A stretch of 64,000 nucleotides of DNA from Acinetobacter pittii (GCF_034064985.1 NZ_CP139249.1:1426001-1490000), one strand, 5' to 3'; shown: positions 44,987 through 54,457, counted from the stretch's first letter. Translations and numbers: made by a program. The notes: a model not told the origin generated them from the sequence alone.

Positions 44987-45116
44987 TGATATTCAACATC
45001 TTCAGTAATAAATCTTATGTTTTCTTTATAGCACAAAGTCTATTCATGCTGTCGATATATCAATTGTTATATTTCAAAGAAAAACGTTTAGGTTCTGCAT
45101 CTAAATTGAAATAATT

Positions 45117-46010
45117 TTAAGGCACCTGTTGCATTCTTTGCGTACGGATATATTCAATGAGATATCTAGCAGCGGCACCAAGTTCACTTTCCCGGCTCCA
45201 AACCAAGTCAACATAATATTCAAAGCGTGGAGTGAAATCTAATAAATCCAATACCTTAAGTTTATTTTTTAATTCTGGGTTTTCTTTAAACATTTCTTGA
45301 GGAAGAACCCCCCAACCCAAATTACGCAAAATCATTAAGCAAGCAGAGTGATGGTTGTCTGTACGCCAGTAATGTTTCGAAAAAAGCAATTCTGGCTTTA
45401 AAGTTTCATCTCGGCTTGCAACTACAATTTGTCGTGTAGTGAGAATCTGTTCATAAGAAACCTGATTTTGGCTTGCTAGGGGATGGTTATTTGAAATAAC
45501 CGGAATTAGAGCCTCACGTTTAAGTTCTACAAATTGTTCTCTGTTATCTAGATGCTCGCGTTCAAACATCAGTGCAAGTTGGGCAGACCCGTCTAATAAC
45601 ATTTGGAGTGCATCTTCTTGAGGGGCAGACACAATATTAATTTGTAGGTCTGGAAAACGGCTCTCTAGAAGACAAATATAGTCTGTCCAATTGGTGTGTA
45701 AAAGTTCAGACACAATCACAATAGTTAAATTAGCTTCCAAACCTGTACTTAACGCGTGGGCATGCTGTTTCCACTGGTTCATCTCAATCAAAAGCTGAGA
45801 AGTCTTTTCATATAACACCCGTGCTTCGTCAGTGGGGATGGGTTCACGGCCTTTACGGTCAAATAAAGTTAAGTCCAGATCAATTTCTAAGTTGGCAATA
45901 GACATACTTACAGCCGAAGGAACTTTGCCAAGTTTACGGGCTGCTGCAGAAAAAGAGCCAGTTTCAATCACGGCCTGAAACATGAGTAGTTGTTCTTGAT
46001 TAATATTCAT
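45117..46010 (-). CDS. aceR: LysR-type activator of AceI
   Basis: A 297-residue LysR regulator. The helix-turn-helix spans about residues 6-60 (MFQAVIETGSFSAAARKLGKVPSAVSMSIANLEI) and the effector domain follows from about residue 92. It is divergent from aceI with 90 bp between the start codons, the arrangement known for AceR/AceI in A. baumannii. AceR activates aceI in response to chlorhexidine; by synteny and length this is its orthologue. Confidence 0.85.
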   Translation of the reverse strand: MNINQEQLLMFQAVIETGSFSAAARKLGKVPSAVSMSIANLEIDLDLTLFDRKGREPIPTDEARVLYEKTSQLLIEMNQWKQHAHALSTGLEANLTIVIVSELLHTNWTDYICLLESRFPDLQINIVSAPQEDALQMLLDGSAQLALMFEREHLDNREQFVELKREALIPVISNNHPLASQNQVSYEQILTTRQIVVASRDETLKPELLFSKHYWRTDNHHSACLMILRNLGWGVLPQEMFKENPELKNKLKVLDLLDFTPRFEYYVDLVWSRESELGAAARYLIEYIRTQRMQQVP

Positions 46011-46100
46011 CTGTCAAAAAAATTGAAAGAACCTGATTGGATTAATCAATATTATAAAAATAAAATGCACATTATCCAAGTTATTATTGAGTATTTAAAA

Positions 46101-46535
46101 ATGTTGATTTCCAAGAGAAGACTCATTCATGCAATCAGTTATGAAGGAATTTTATTGGTCATCATTGCGATTGCATTAAGTTTTATTTTTAACATGCCGA
46201 TGGAAGTGACCGGTACACTCGGTGTGTTTATGGCAGTGGTTTCAGTTTTCTGGAATATGATTTTTAACCACTATTTCGAAAAAGTAGAGCATAAATATAA
46301 TTGGGAAAGAACGATCCCTGTACGGATTTTACATGCGATTGGTTTTGAAGGTGGTTTGCTGATTGCGACTGTACCAATGATCGCCTATATGATGCAGATG
46401 AGTGTTATTGATGCATTTATTTTAGATATTGGCTTAACCTTATGTATTTTGGTTTATACCTTTATTTTCCAGTGGTGCTATGACCATATTGAAGGTAAGT
46501 TTTTCCCCGATGCTAAAGCTGCATCACTTCATTAA
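46101..46535 (+). CDS. aceI: PACE-family biocide/polyamine efflux protein AceI
   Basis: A 144-residue inner-membrane proton-coupled efflux protein with four transmembrane helices in two tandem repeats. The functionally essential Glu15 lies in HAISYEGILL, and the second repeat repeats the pattern in HAIGFEGGLL near residue 87. The WNMIFNHYFEK segment is a PACE signature. ATG 46101 gives the exact family length; a 37-codon upstream extension overlaps the aceR promoter and is rejected. It exports chlorhexidine and short diamines in the characterised homologue. Confidence 0.92.
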   Translation: MLISKRRLIHAISYEGILLVIIAIALSFIFNMPMEVTGTLGVFMAVVSVFWNMIFNHYFEKVEHKYNWERTIPVRILHAIGFEGGLLIATVPMIAYMMQMSVIDAFILDIGLTLCILVYTFIFQWCYDHIEGKFFPDAKAASLH

Positions 46536-46553
46536 GTGAATCTATTGAAATGA

Positions 46554-46581
46554 AATAAGCACCCAAATGGGTGCTTATTTT
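46554..46581. terminator. Bidirectional terminator
   Basis: A perfect 12-bp stem, AAATAAGCACCC (46554-46565) with GGGTGCTTATTT (46570-46581), between aceI and the convergent thiolase gene. Confidence 0.85.
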
Positions 46582-46599
46582 GTTAGTTCATTATAGAAA

Positions 46600-48168
46600 T
46601 TATTTTTCTACAATCGCAACCACACCTTCACCGCCTGCTGTACAGATCGAGATTAATGCGCGGCCTGAACCTTTTTGATTAATCAATTTAGCAGCAGTTG
46701 CCAAGATACGACCACCAGTTGCAGCAAATGGGTGGCCTGCACCTAAAGATGAACCATTTACGTTCAGTTTAGAACGGTCAATTGAACCCAAAGGTGCATC
46801 TAAACCAAGACGTTCTTTACAGAATTTTTCATCTTCCCAAGCTTTCAAAGTAGATAACACTTGAGATGCGAATGCTTCATGGATTTCGTAGAAATCGAAG
46901 TCTTGAAGTTTAAGGTTTGCACGCTTAAGCATACGAGGTACTGCATAAGCAGGAGCCATTAACAAACCTTCTTTAGGACCGCTCTTACCAATGAAGTCAA
47001 CAGCTGCTGTTTCAGAGAAAGAAAGGTAAGCTAAAACTTCATGACCGTTTTCTTTTGCCCATTCTTCAGAAGCAAGCAATACAACAGAAGCGCCATCAGT
47101 TAACGGAGTTGAGTTACCCGCTGTCATTGTTGCAGTTTCGCCTTTACCGAAAACTGGTTTTAACTTAGCAAGTTTTTCAACTGTGCTGTCTGCACGTAAG
47201 TTGTTGTCACGGTTAAGACCTAAGAATGGAGTCATTAAGTCGTCAAAGAAACCACGCTCATAAGCAGCAGCAAGTTTTTGATGACTGCTAGCAGCTAACT
47301 CATCTTGTGCTTCGCGAGTGATACCCCATTCTAAAGCAGTGATTGCTTGGTGCTCACCCATTGAAAGGCCAGTACGTGGTTCACCGTTACTTGGTGCATC
47401 AAGAAGCTTTTTAAAATCAATTTTTGTTAAAGCTTTCAGGCGGTCTTTACCAGTTTTAGCTACATTGAGCTCAAGTAAAACTTTACGTAAACCATCGCCT
47501 ACAGCGATCGGAGCATCAGAAGTGGTATCTACACCACCTGCAATACCTACGTCAATTTGACCAAGTGCAATTTTGTTTGCAACAACAAAAGCTGCTTGTA
47601 AACCTGTACCACAAGCAATTTGAATGTCATAAGCAGGAGTTTCAGGAGCAAGATCTGTGCTCAATACAACTTCACGAGTCATATTAAAGTCACGGCTATG
47701 TTTTAAAACAGCACCCGCAACGACTTCACCAATACGCTTACCTTGTAAATTAAAGCGCTCAACCAAACCGTTTAATGCTGCTGTCAGCATGTCAGAATTA
47801 GACGCTTTAAAATAAGCAGTATTTGAACGTGCAAATGGAATACGGTTACCACCAATAATTGCAACGCGGCGAACAGTGTTTTGGCTCATGGTTTTATCCT
47901 GTTGAACAGAAGTTTTGGTTTTTGTTGCTTTTGGTTCTGCAGCTACATTTGAAGATGTAGAAGTAGTTGCTGTGGCGGCGCTCTTAGTACGAGGGCTACG
48001 TGCAGGTGCAGTCGTTGAACGAGTACGTGTCGTTTTTGGAGTATTAGTTGCTGCTTTAGGCGTAGTGCTGTTACGCTTAGCCGTGTTAGAAGCCGGCTTT
48101 GATGTATTTGACACTTTTTCCTGAGCAGAATTTTCGACTGCTGGATTTTCTTGAGTTGGTTTGCTCAT
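46600..48168 (-). CDS. Acetyl-CoA acyltransferase (FadI-like) with long disordered N-terminus
   Basis: A 522-residue thiolase. The catalytic core begins near residue 94 (MSQNTVRRVAIIGGNRIPFA). The acyl-accepting Cys is in IQIACGTGLQAA, and the second active site is NGSSLGAGHPFAATGGR plus ICTAGGEG. Residues 1-93 are low-complexity Ser/Thr/Ala/Lys/Pro, absent from ordinary thiolases. A second ATG with AGGAT upstream at 47889 could start a normal-length form. It is divergent from a FabG-MaoC cluster, suggesting joint roles in acyl-CoA turnover. Confidence 0.88.
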   Translation of the reverse strand: MSKPTQENPAVENSAQEKVSNTSKPASNTAKRNSTTPKAATNTPKTTRTRSTTAPARSPRTKSAATATTSTSSNVAAEPKATKTKTSVQQDKTMSQNTVRRVAIIGGNRIPFARSNTAYFKASNSDMLTAALNGLVERFNLQGKRIGEVVAGAVLKHSRDFNMTREVVLSTDLAPETPAYDIQIACGTGLQAAFVVANKIALGQIDVGIAGGVDTTSDAPIAVGDGLRKVLLELNVAKTGKDRLKALTKIDFKKLLDAPSNGEPRTGLSMGEHQAITALEWGITREAQDELAASSHQKLAAAYERGFFDDLMTPFLGLNRDNNLRADSTVEKLAKLKPVFGKGETATMTAGNSTPLTDGASVVLLASEEWAKENGHEVLAYLSFSETAAVDFIGKSGPKEGLLMAPAYAVPRMLKRANLKLQDFDFYEIHEAFASQVLSTLKAWEDEKFCKERLGLDAPLGSIDRSKLNVNGSSLGAGHPFAATGGRILATAAKLINQKGSGRALISICTAGGEGVVAIVEK

Positions 48169-48403
48169 AAGGCTTTTCCAAGCATATTAACGATATTCTT
48201 ATAAGCTACCTTAACACAATTCAAATAGACCTGTATTGACTAGAATGACATTGTAGATAGCATTCAGGTCAAGACATCCAAAGATGAAGTCAAGTATGAT
48301 TTGGAGTAACTCTAATGAACGACTGCTTTCATATTGTTTCTATCCATCTCATAACATAATGAAGCCTGTCGTAGAAAATTCATTTCTTTGAGAGATAATA
48401 ATC

Positions 48404-49795
48404 ATGACTGATCAATACCAAGCATTTACACAATCTCCTATTGGTAAATTCGTTGTTAAAAATCTGGGTTTACCATCGCCGGTTGTATTAGAGCGTTTTG
48501 AAAGTGCTCAGCCAGTAGTGAATGGTGCAGTATTGGTTGGTGCAGCGCCGTCAAGTGTATTGTCTGGTGCGATTGCACAAGTACTTAGCAATATTCATGC
48601 AGATAGCTATGTAGGCAATAATGTTGCTTTACAACAAGAAGCTGCAAAAGTTGGTTTAAATTTACGTCCATTCAATGCGGGCGATAAAGAATCAAAATTC
48701 AAAGCAGTTGTATTTGATGCCTCTGGTATTCAAAACTCAGAACAGTTAAACGAACTTTATAAATTCTTTAATCCGATTGCACGTCAAGTTGCGACTTCTG
48801 GTCGGGTGATTGTTATTGGTACAACACCTGAAACTGCAAAAACTGTAAAACAAGCGATTGCTCAGCGTGCACTTGAAGGCTTTATCAAATCTGTAGGTAA
48901 AGAATTTAAAAAGGGTATTACTGCTCAAGTTGTTTATGTTGATGAAGGTGCTGCTGCAAACCTTGAATCAACTTTACGTTTCTTGCTTTCTCCGCGTTCG
49001 GCTTATGTTTCTGGTCAAGTGATTCGTGTATCTAAAGCAGATGTAGTTGATGTTGATTGGGCAAAACCGCTTGCTGGCAAAACTGCGTTGGTAACAGGTG
49101 CGAGCCGTGGTATTGGTGAGGCAATTGCACATGTGTTGGCACGTGACGGCGCGCATGTTATTTGTTTAGATGTACCTCAACAACAAGCTGATCTTGACCG
49201 TGTAGCGGCTGATATTGGCGGTTCTACATTGGCAATTGACATTACTGCTGCTGATGCGGGGGAAAAAATTAAAGCTGCTGCGGCAAAACAAGGCGGTTTA
49301 GATATTATCGTTCATAACGCGGGTATTACACGTGACAAAACTTTGGCAAATATGAAGCCTGAGCTTTGGGACTTGGTAATTAACATTAACTTATCTGCTG
49401 CTGAACGCGTAAATGACTACTTGTTAGAAAATGATGGTCTAAATGCAAATGGCCGCATTGTTTGTGTATCATCAATTAGTGGTATTGCTGGTAACCTTGG
49501 TCAAACAAACTATGCTGCATCGAAAGCAGGTGTAATTGGCCTAGTGAAATTTACTGCGCCTATTCTAAAAAATGGTATTACCATCAACGCGGTAGCACCT
49601 GGTTTTATTGAAACTCAAATGACTGCGGCAATTCCATTTGCGATTCGTGAAGCTGGCCGCCGTATGAACTCAATGCAACAAGGTGGTTTACCTGTTGATG
49701 TAGCAGAAACAATTGCATGGTTTGCATCAACTGCTTCTACAGGCGTAAACGGCAACGTTGTACGAGTGTGTGGTCAAAGCTTGTTGGGCGCTTAA
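48404..49795 (+). CDS. High-molecular-weight 3-oxoacyl reductase (FabG4-like)
   Basis: A 463-residue protein of two Rossmann-type halves. The C-terminal half (from about residue 225) is a normal SDR: TGASRGIGE, HNAGITRDKTLANM, SSISGIAGNLGQTNYAASKAGV with the YxxxK pair, and the FIETQM segment. The N-terminal 210 residues resemble a degenerate SDR-like domain without a good Gly motif, as in FabG4. It probably reduces 3-oxoacyl-CoA or -ACP in a pathway with the neighbouring thiolase and MaoC protein. Confidence 0.87.
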   Translation: MTDQYQAFTQSPIGKFVVKNLGLPSPVVLERFESAQPVVNGAVLVGAAPSSVLSGAIAQVLSNIHADSYVGNNVALQQEAAKVGLNLRPFNAGDKESKFKAVVFDASGIQNSEQLNELYKFFNPIARQVATSGRVIVIGTTPETAKTVKQAIAQRALEGFIKSVGKEFKKGITAQVVYVDEGAAANLESTLRFLLSPRSAYVSGQVIRVSKADVVDVDWAKPLAGKTALVTGASRGIGEAIAHVLARDGAHVICLDVPQQQADLDRVAADIGGSTLAIDITAADAGEKIKAAAAKQGGLDIIVHNAGITRDKTLANMKPELWDLVININLSAAERVNDYLLENDGLNANGRIVCVSSISGIAGNLGQTNYAASKAGVIGLVKFTAPILKNGITINAVAPGFIETQMTAAIPFAIREAGRRMNSMQQGGLPVDVAETIAWFASTASTGVNGNVVRVCGQSLLGA

Positions 49796-49812
49796 GCACT
49801 TTTAGCTAAATA

Positions 49813-49836
49813 GGGGTGCTTGTGCATCCCTTTTTT
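49813..49836 (+). terminator. Stem-loop between fabG-like and maoC-like genes
   Basis: GGGGTGC (49813-49819) with GCATCCC (49824-49830), one G-U pair, followed by six T. It could reduce read-through into the MaoC gene. Confidence 0.65.
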
Positions 49837-49869
49837 ATTCAAGAATCTATAAATTATAAAAGGTTAGGT

Positions 49870-50724
49870 ATGAATACTCGTCATTTTAGCCAGCTACCAA
49901 AAGCGGCATTGGCTTATCCAAAAGTAGTGCAAGGTTTAATTTTTAAAAAACCGAAAGGCCCAAAAATATTACCGCAAGTTGAATATGTGGTAGATACCCT
50001 AGAAATTGATCAAAACCATCTCAAAGCTTATAACGAAGTATGTGGCTTTCAAAATAATGGTTTTGTACCCGCAATTTATTTGGCTGTGCTTTCTCAAAGC
50101 TTGCAAATGCACATGATGACAGCAGAAGCATTTCCATTTCCAATTTTAGGTTTAGTGCATATCCGTAATCAGATTAAACAGACCAGACCAATTGGTGTAA
50201 CTGAAAAACTCACTTTGTCATGCAAATTTGGGGAACTAAAACCGCATGATAAAGGTGTTCAGTTTGACTTTATTACCACCGCTAAAGTTGGCAATGAAGT
50301 GGTGATGGAAGGCTTAACGACTTATTTATCTCGTCAAAAAGTTGAGAAAAGAGTGGGTGAGAAAGCTAAAGAAGAACAAGCACCAGCTTATGTTCCAAAG
50401 GCAGAGTGGGATATTTTAGAAAACACTGGTCGCCGTTATGCGAAAGTGTCTGGTGATTTTAACTTAATTCATATTCATGCCATTACTGCAAAAGCATTTG
50501 GCTTTAAACAAGCCATTGCGCATGGTATGTGGAGTAAAGCTAAAGCACTAGCGAACCTCGAATTACCAAATGCTTATGAAGCAGATGTGTGGTTTAAGCT
50601 GCCAATGTTCTTACCGTCAAAAGTTGAGTTTTTAACTGCAAATGCAGATAAAAAGACTGATTTCTTGATTCGTAATGCCAAATCACAAAAACCGCATGTT
50701 GCAGGAACTGTAAAAGCATTATAA
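49870..50724 (+). CDS. MaoC-family (R)-hydroxyacyl dehydratase
   Basis: A 284-residue hot-dog-fold protein. The C-terminal MaoC domain has SGDFNLIHIHAITAKAFGFKQAIAHGMW, with the Asp, Asn and His expected of hydratase 2. The N-terminal half is a second hot-dog-like domain. AGGTTAGGT precedes ATG 49870; a longer frame from 49816 starts inside the terminator and is rejected. It would dehydrate 3-hydroxyacyl-CoA after the upstream reductase. Confidence 0.85.
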   Translation: MNTRHFSQLPKAALAYPKVVQGLIFKKPKGPKILPQVEYVVDTLEIDQNHLKAYNEVCGFQNNGFVPAIYLAVLSQSLQMHMMTAEAFPFPILGLVHIRNQIKQTRPIGVTEKLTLSCKFGELKPHDKGVQFDFITTAKVGNEVVMEGLTTYLSRQKVEKRVGEKAKEEQAPAYVPKAEWDILENTGRRYAKVSGDFNLIHIHAITAKAFGFKQAIAHGMWSKAKALANLELPNAYEADVWFKLPMFLPSKVEFLTANADKKTDFLIRNAKSQKPHVAGTVKAL

Positions 50725-50731
50725 AAATAGC

Positions 50732-50759
50732 AGCAGCCTGAACAGAGGTTTGGGCTGCT
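50732..50759 (+). terminator. Terminator after the MaoC gene
   Basis: A 7-bp stem, AGCAGCC (50732-50738) with GGCTGCT (50753-50759), followed by TTT. Confidence 0.65.
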
Positions 50760-50795
50760 TTTGAGCAAAATAACAAAAAATGCAAGGAACTTCAT

Positions 50796-52055
50796 GTGAT
50801 TAAAGAAATTTTACTGGCCGATACCCATAACTATCACGGTATTTTAGATGAACGTTTTATTGATTTAGCTCACCAGTTCAGCCGTCTTCAAGATGCTAGA
50901 ACAGGACAAGGTGGAGCTGCTTTAGCGGTTTATTTTAGAGGCCAAAAAGTTGTAGATATCTACACCGGTCTTCAATCACAAAATGAAGCTTGGCAACCTG
51001 ATACCTTGGCTGTTTGCTACTCTACGGGTAAAGGTGTACTTGCAACTTTAGCGCATATTTTAGTAAGTGAAGGTTTTTTAGAATACGACAAACCGATTGC
51101 GACCTATTGGCCTGAGTTTGCTCAAAATGGAAAAGAGCAAATGACATTGCGTCATGTACTTAGCCATCAAAGCGGTATGTTTGATGTGCGAAATATCATC
51201 GAAAGTGCGCGAGAAATGCTTGACTGGTCACATATGTTAGATGTGGTCGCGGCGACTAAGCCAAGGTTCCTTGCAGGAGAGGGCAATGCTTATCAAGCTT
51301 TAACATTTGGTTGGCTTGTCGGTGGTGTACTTGAAAAAGCAACTGGTCAATCTTTAGATCAGCTCATGCAAAAATATCTCGTTGAACCGTTAAAGTTAGA
51401 TGGGGCATATTTTGGGACGCCTGCAAATGAGTTGGATCGTGTAGCACGTTTAATTATTCAACCAAAACCAGAAAAACCAGCGTCTACTCAAGTTGAAAAA
51501 CCTAAAAAGCCACAGACGCGCAAGAGTTCACTCTCTGAAAAAATGATTACTTGGACTGGACAAGACCCTCAAGATTTTCAAGATGCTATGATTCCAAAAG
51601 GAATGAAACATTTTAGTTTCTTTAGTGACGAAGGATTACAAGCTGTTATTCCAGCGGCGAACGGCACGTTTACTGCAAATAGTCTTGCTAAAATTTATGC
51701 GATGCTGGCAAATCAAGGTGAATGGGATGGGCAGCAATTGATTCGCCCAGAAGTATTTAAAGAGCTTAGTAGCATTCAAAGTTATGCACGTGATCGTGTC
51801 ATGCCAATTCCGATGAATTGGCGTTTAGGCTATCACCGTATTATTACTATGGGTAAACGCGCTAAAAATGGCTTTGGACATATTGGTTACAATGGTTCAG
51901 GAGCGTGGTGTGATCCTGAGCGTGACCTCAGCTTTGCTTATACGCATAACTTCCAAATTGGTTCAATCACAGGCGATTATCGTTTGTGGGGGCTGACTCA
52001 AGAAACTTTACGTTGTACAGACCAAATTTTAAAAGGCCGTAAAGGCTGGTTCTAA
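50796..52055 (+). CDS. Serine hydrolase of the beta-lactamase/EstB type
   Basis: A 419-residue class C beta-lactamase-fold esterase. The nucleophile motif S-x-x-K is YSTGKGV near residue 79. HVLSHQSGMFDV and the late HIGYNGSGAW follow, the last matching the KTG-like third motif as HxG. A Lys/Pro-rich insert (about residues 224-250) sits mid-protein. It starts at GTG 50796 after AAGGAAC. It is probably an esterase or lipase acting on acyl esters rather than a resistance enzyme. Confidence 0.83.
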   Translation: MIKEILLADTHNYHGILDERFIDLAHQFSRLQDARTGQGGAALAVYFRGQKVVDIYTGLQSQNEAWQPDTLAVCYSTGKGVLATLAHILVSEGFLEYDKPIATYWPEFAQNGKEQMTLRHVLSHQSGMFDVRNIIESAREMLDWSHMLDVVAATKPRFLAGEGNAYQALTFGWLVGGVLEKATGQSLDQLMQKYLVEPLKLDGAYFGTPANELDRVARLIIQPKPEKPASTQVEKPKKPQTRKSSLSEKMITWTGQDPQDFQDAMIPKGMKHFSFFSDEGLQAVIPAANGTFTANSLAKIYAMLANQGEWDGQQLIRPEVFKELSSIQSYARDRVMPIPMNWRLGYHRIITMGKRAKNGFGHIGYNGSGAWCDPERDLSFAYTHNFQIGSITGDYRLWGLTQETLRCTDQILKGRKGWF

Positions 52056-52069
52056 TTTTAGTATTTTAA

Positions 52070-52096
52070 AGCTGGTATTTTTAAGCAATGCCAGCT
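52070..52096. terminator. Stem-loop between convergent genes
   Basis: AGCTGGTAT (52070-52078) with ATGCCAGCT (52088-52096), one G-U pair, between the hydrolase and TetR genes. Confidence 0.6.
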
Positions 52097-52102
52097 AAAC
52101 AC

Positions 52103-52681
52103 TTATAATAATTCTAGGCGAATAATCGCTTCGGTATGGCGCTTAAAGTCTTCTTCAGCTAAACCTTGTAATCCAAGTTGATAAATACCTTCTAAGCCGC
52201 AAACAAAGGCAATGAGTCGCCATGCAATGTCTGTGGAATTTGATCTGTTTTTAAATTCGCCTTCTTTTTGACCGCATTCAATCGATTGCACAATAGCTTG
52301 ATGCCAACTTTGCATGGCAAGGTTATAAGCCTTTTGTATTTCTGTATCTTGTTCAATTAAGAGTTCAGCTTCATTCCATAAACGTAAGTAGGGCTGAAGT
52401 CTGTCGATATTTTCTGCACCTAATAAGATGAACAGTCTTTGAAATTGGCTGGTTGTTTGAAGAGTTTGTTCAATTTCATCGAGCTGTTCCATCAGCTTTA
52501 AAAAAGCTTCAGCTTTTAAATGAGATGCCGAAGAAAAGTGGTGGTGAACTTGTCCGGTAGAGGTTTGTGCTTCTGTTGCGATTCTACGTACCGTCATGGC
52601 AGTAAAACCTTCAGCCAAAGCAACTTGCATGGCAGCTTGCAGAATCATTTCTCTGCGTTGATCGCGATTAAGATAGGCCAT
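52103..52681 (-). CDS. TetR-family repressor of the adjacent efflux pump (SmvR-like)
   Basis: A 192-residue TetR regulator. The helix-turn-helix (about residues 9-52) reads MILQAAMQVALAEGFTAMTVRRIATEAQTSTGQVHHHFSS. It is divergent from the SmvA-type pump gene, with two palindromes in the 120-bp intergene, one on the pump -35 box. By analogy with SmvR of enterobacteria it likely represses the pump until a cationic biocide binds. Orthology is inferred from arrangement. Confidence 0.82.
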   Translation of the reverse strand: MAYLNRDQRREMILQAAMQVALAEGFTAMTVRRIATEAQTSTGQVHHHFSSASHLKAEAFLKLMEQLDEIEQTLQTTSQFQRLFILLGAENIDRLQPYLRLWNEAELLIEQDTEIQKAYNLAMQSWHQAIVQSIECGQKEGEFKNRSNSTDIAWRLIAFVCGLEGIYQLGLQGLAEEDFKRHTEAIIRLELL

Positions 52682-52729
52682 GTTTTTTCACCTGACTGAA
52701 TTCGACACAAATTACATTAAAACTAAAAG

Positions 52730-52791
52730 TTGGACAAGTGTCCAATTGTGTATATAATAACCATGATTTGAACACATGTCCAAGTTTTGGA
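52730..52791 (+). promoter_or_regulatory. Efflux-pump promoter with palindromic operators
   Basis: -35 TTGGAC (52730-52735), a 17-bp spacer, -10 TATAAT (52753-52758). The -35 box is the left arm of a perfect palindrome TTGGAC-AAGT-GTCCAA (52730-52745). A second palindrome, TCCAA-GTT-TTGGA (52779-52791), lies just after the start of transcription. The half-site TGTCCAA occurs at 52739 and 52777. A TetR dimer bound here would block RNA polymerase. Confidence 0.7.
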
Positions 52792-52805
52792 TATTGAAGA
52801 GCGTT

Positions 52806-54284
52806 ATGCAAAAAAAATGGTTAATCCTGACAATTATCGTCCTTATTTATTTACCAGTTACGATTGATGCAACGGTGATGCATGTTGCAACACCATCTTT
52901 AAGTGCAGCATTGAATTTAACTGCCAATCAGCTTTTATGGGTTATTGATATTTATTCGCTGATTATGGCGGGTTTGATTTTGCCGATGGGTGCACTCGGT
53001 GATCGTATTGGCTTTAAAAAATTATTATTTATTGGAACTGCAATTTTTGGAGTCGGTTCCTTAGCTGCGGCTTTTTCTCCAACAGCTTACGCTTTAATTG
53101 CTTCTCGCGCAGTTTTAGGGCTAGGGGCAGCTATGCTTATTCCAGCCACTTTATCCGGCATTCGTAATGCCTTTACCGAAGAAAAGCAGAGAAATTTTGC
53201 ACTGGGTCTTTGGTCTACAGTGGGTGGTGGTGGAGCAGCTTTTGGTCCATTAGTCGGTGGATTTGTACTAGAACATTTTCATTGGGGAGCTGTATTCCTT
53301 ATCAATATCCCGATTATTTTAGTGGTTCTGGTTATGATTGTAATGATCATTCCTAAACAACAAGAGAAGACTGATCAGCCAATTAATTTAGGACAAGCTT
53401 TAATCTTGGTTGTAGCCATTTTAAGCCTGATCTATTCAATCAAATCGGCGATGTATAACTTCTCGGTACTTACAGTCGTGATGTTTGTAATTGGTATAAG
53501 TACTTTAATCCACTTCATTCGAAGCCAAAAAAGAAGTACGACGCCAATGATTGATCTGGAATTATTTAAACATCAAGTGATTTCTACCAGCATTGTCATG
53601 GCTGTTGTTTCCATGATTGCTTTGGTTGGTTTTGAATTACTTTTGTCTCAAGAATTGCAGTTTGTACATGGTTTTTCTCCATTACAGGCAGCCATGTTTA
53701 TTATTCCATTCATGATTGCGATTAGTTTAGGTGGTCCATTAGCCGGAATTTGCTTGAATAAGTGGGGACTTAGACTTGTATCTACTGTTGGTATTTTAAT
53801 AAGTGGATTTAGTCTATGGGGACTTGCCCAGCTCAACTTTTCAACCGACCACTTTTTAGCATGGACTTGTATGGTCTTTTTAGGCTTTAGCATTGAGATT
53901 GCCTTACTGGCTTCAACTGCTGCGATTATGTCATCCGTTCCACCACAAAAAGCAAGTGCAGCAGGTGCGATTGAAGGTATGGCCTATGAGCTGGGTGCTG
54001 GTTTAGGTATCGCTATTTTCGGGTTAATGTTGTCTTGGTTTTATAGCCGCTCAATTATTTTACCAGCAGAGCTTCCATCGAACTTAATTGAAAAAGCGAG
54101 TATCTCGATTGGTGAAACCATGCAATTAGCTTCTAACCTTGAAAGCCCTTTGGGAGGGCAATTGATTGCAGTTGCTCAGCAAGCTTTTAGCTATGCGCAT
54201 AGTTGGGTGCTTACAATCTCCGCCATTTGTTTCTTCCTTTTAACTGTATTTGTCTGGTTTAGTTTTCCGAAGAAAGTAAATTAA
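52806..54284 (+). CDS. smvA: SmvA-type MFS biocide efflux pump
   Basis: A 492-residue DHA2-family proton antiporter with 14 predicted membrane helices. It closely follows SmvA: WLILTIIVLIYLPVTIDATVMHVATP at the start, DIYSLIMAGLILPMGALGDRIGFKKLL, WGAVFLINIPIILVVL and ELLLSQELQFVHGFSP. SmvA exports methyl viologen, acriflavine, chlorhexidine and other cations. I chose ATG 52806 because it matches family length and follows GAAGAG; an upstream in-frame ATG at 52776 sits almost at the transcription start. Confidence 0.87.
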   Translation: MQKKWLILTIIVLIYLPVTIDATVMHVATPSLSAALNLTANQLLWVIDIYSLIMAGLILPMGALGDRIGFKKLLFIGTAIFGVGSLAAAFSPTAYALIASRAVLGLGAAMLIPATLSGIRNAFTEEKQRNFALGLWSTVGGGGAAFGPLVGGFVLEHFHWGAVFLINIPIILVVLVMIVMIIPKQQEKTDQPINLGQALILVVAILSLIYSIKSAMYNFSVLTVVMFVIGISTLIHFIRSQKRSTTPMIDLELFKHQVISTSIVMAVVSMIALVGFELLLSQELQFVHGFSPLQAAMFIIPFMIAISLGGPLAGICLNKWGLRLVSTVGILISGFSLWGLAQLNFSTDHFLAWTCMVFLGFSIEIALLASTAAIMSSVPPQKASAAGAIEGMAYELGAGLGIAIFGLMLSWFYSRSIILPAELPSNLIEKASISIGETMQLASNLESPLGGQLIAVAQQAFSYAHSWVLTISAICFFLLTVFVWFSFPKKVN

Positions 54285-54301
54285 TATTTTTCACAGTATT
54301 T

Positions 54302-54336
54302 AAAGTTTCGGTAGAAAACTTTTTCTTCGAAACTTT
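54302..54336 (+). terminator. Terminator after the efflux pump
   Basis: A perfect 9-bp stem, AAAGTTTCG (54302-54310) with CGAAACTTT (54328-54336), 18 nt after the stop. Confidence 0.65.
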
Positions 54337-54457
54337 AAAATTCACTGATAGTCCAGACAAATGATGTAGTTCGCAGTTTATCTGTACGGATATGAGCTTT
54401 ATGCGTTCACACTCTTTTAAAAACAAAGTATGCTTATGCCTGTAACAAGGAGCATAC

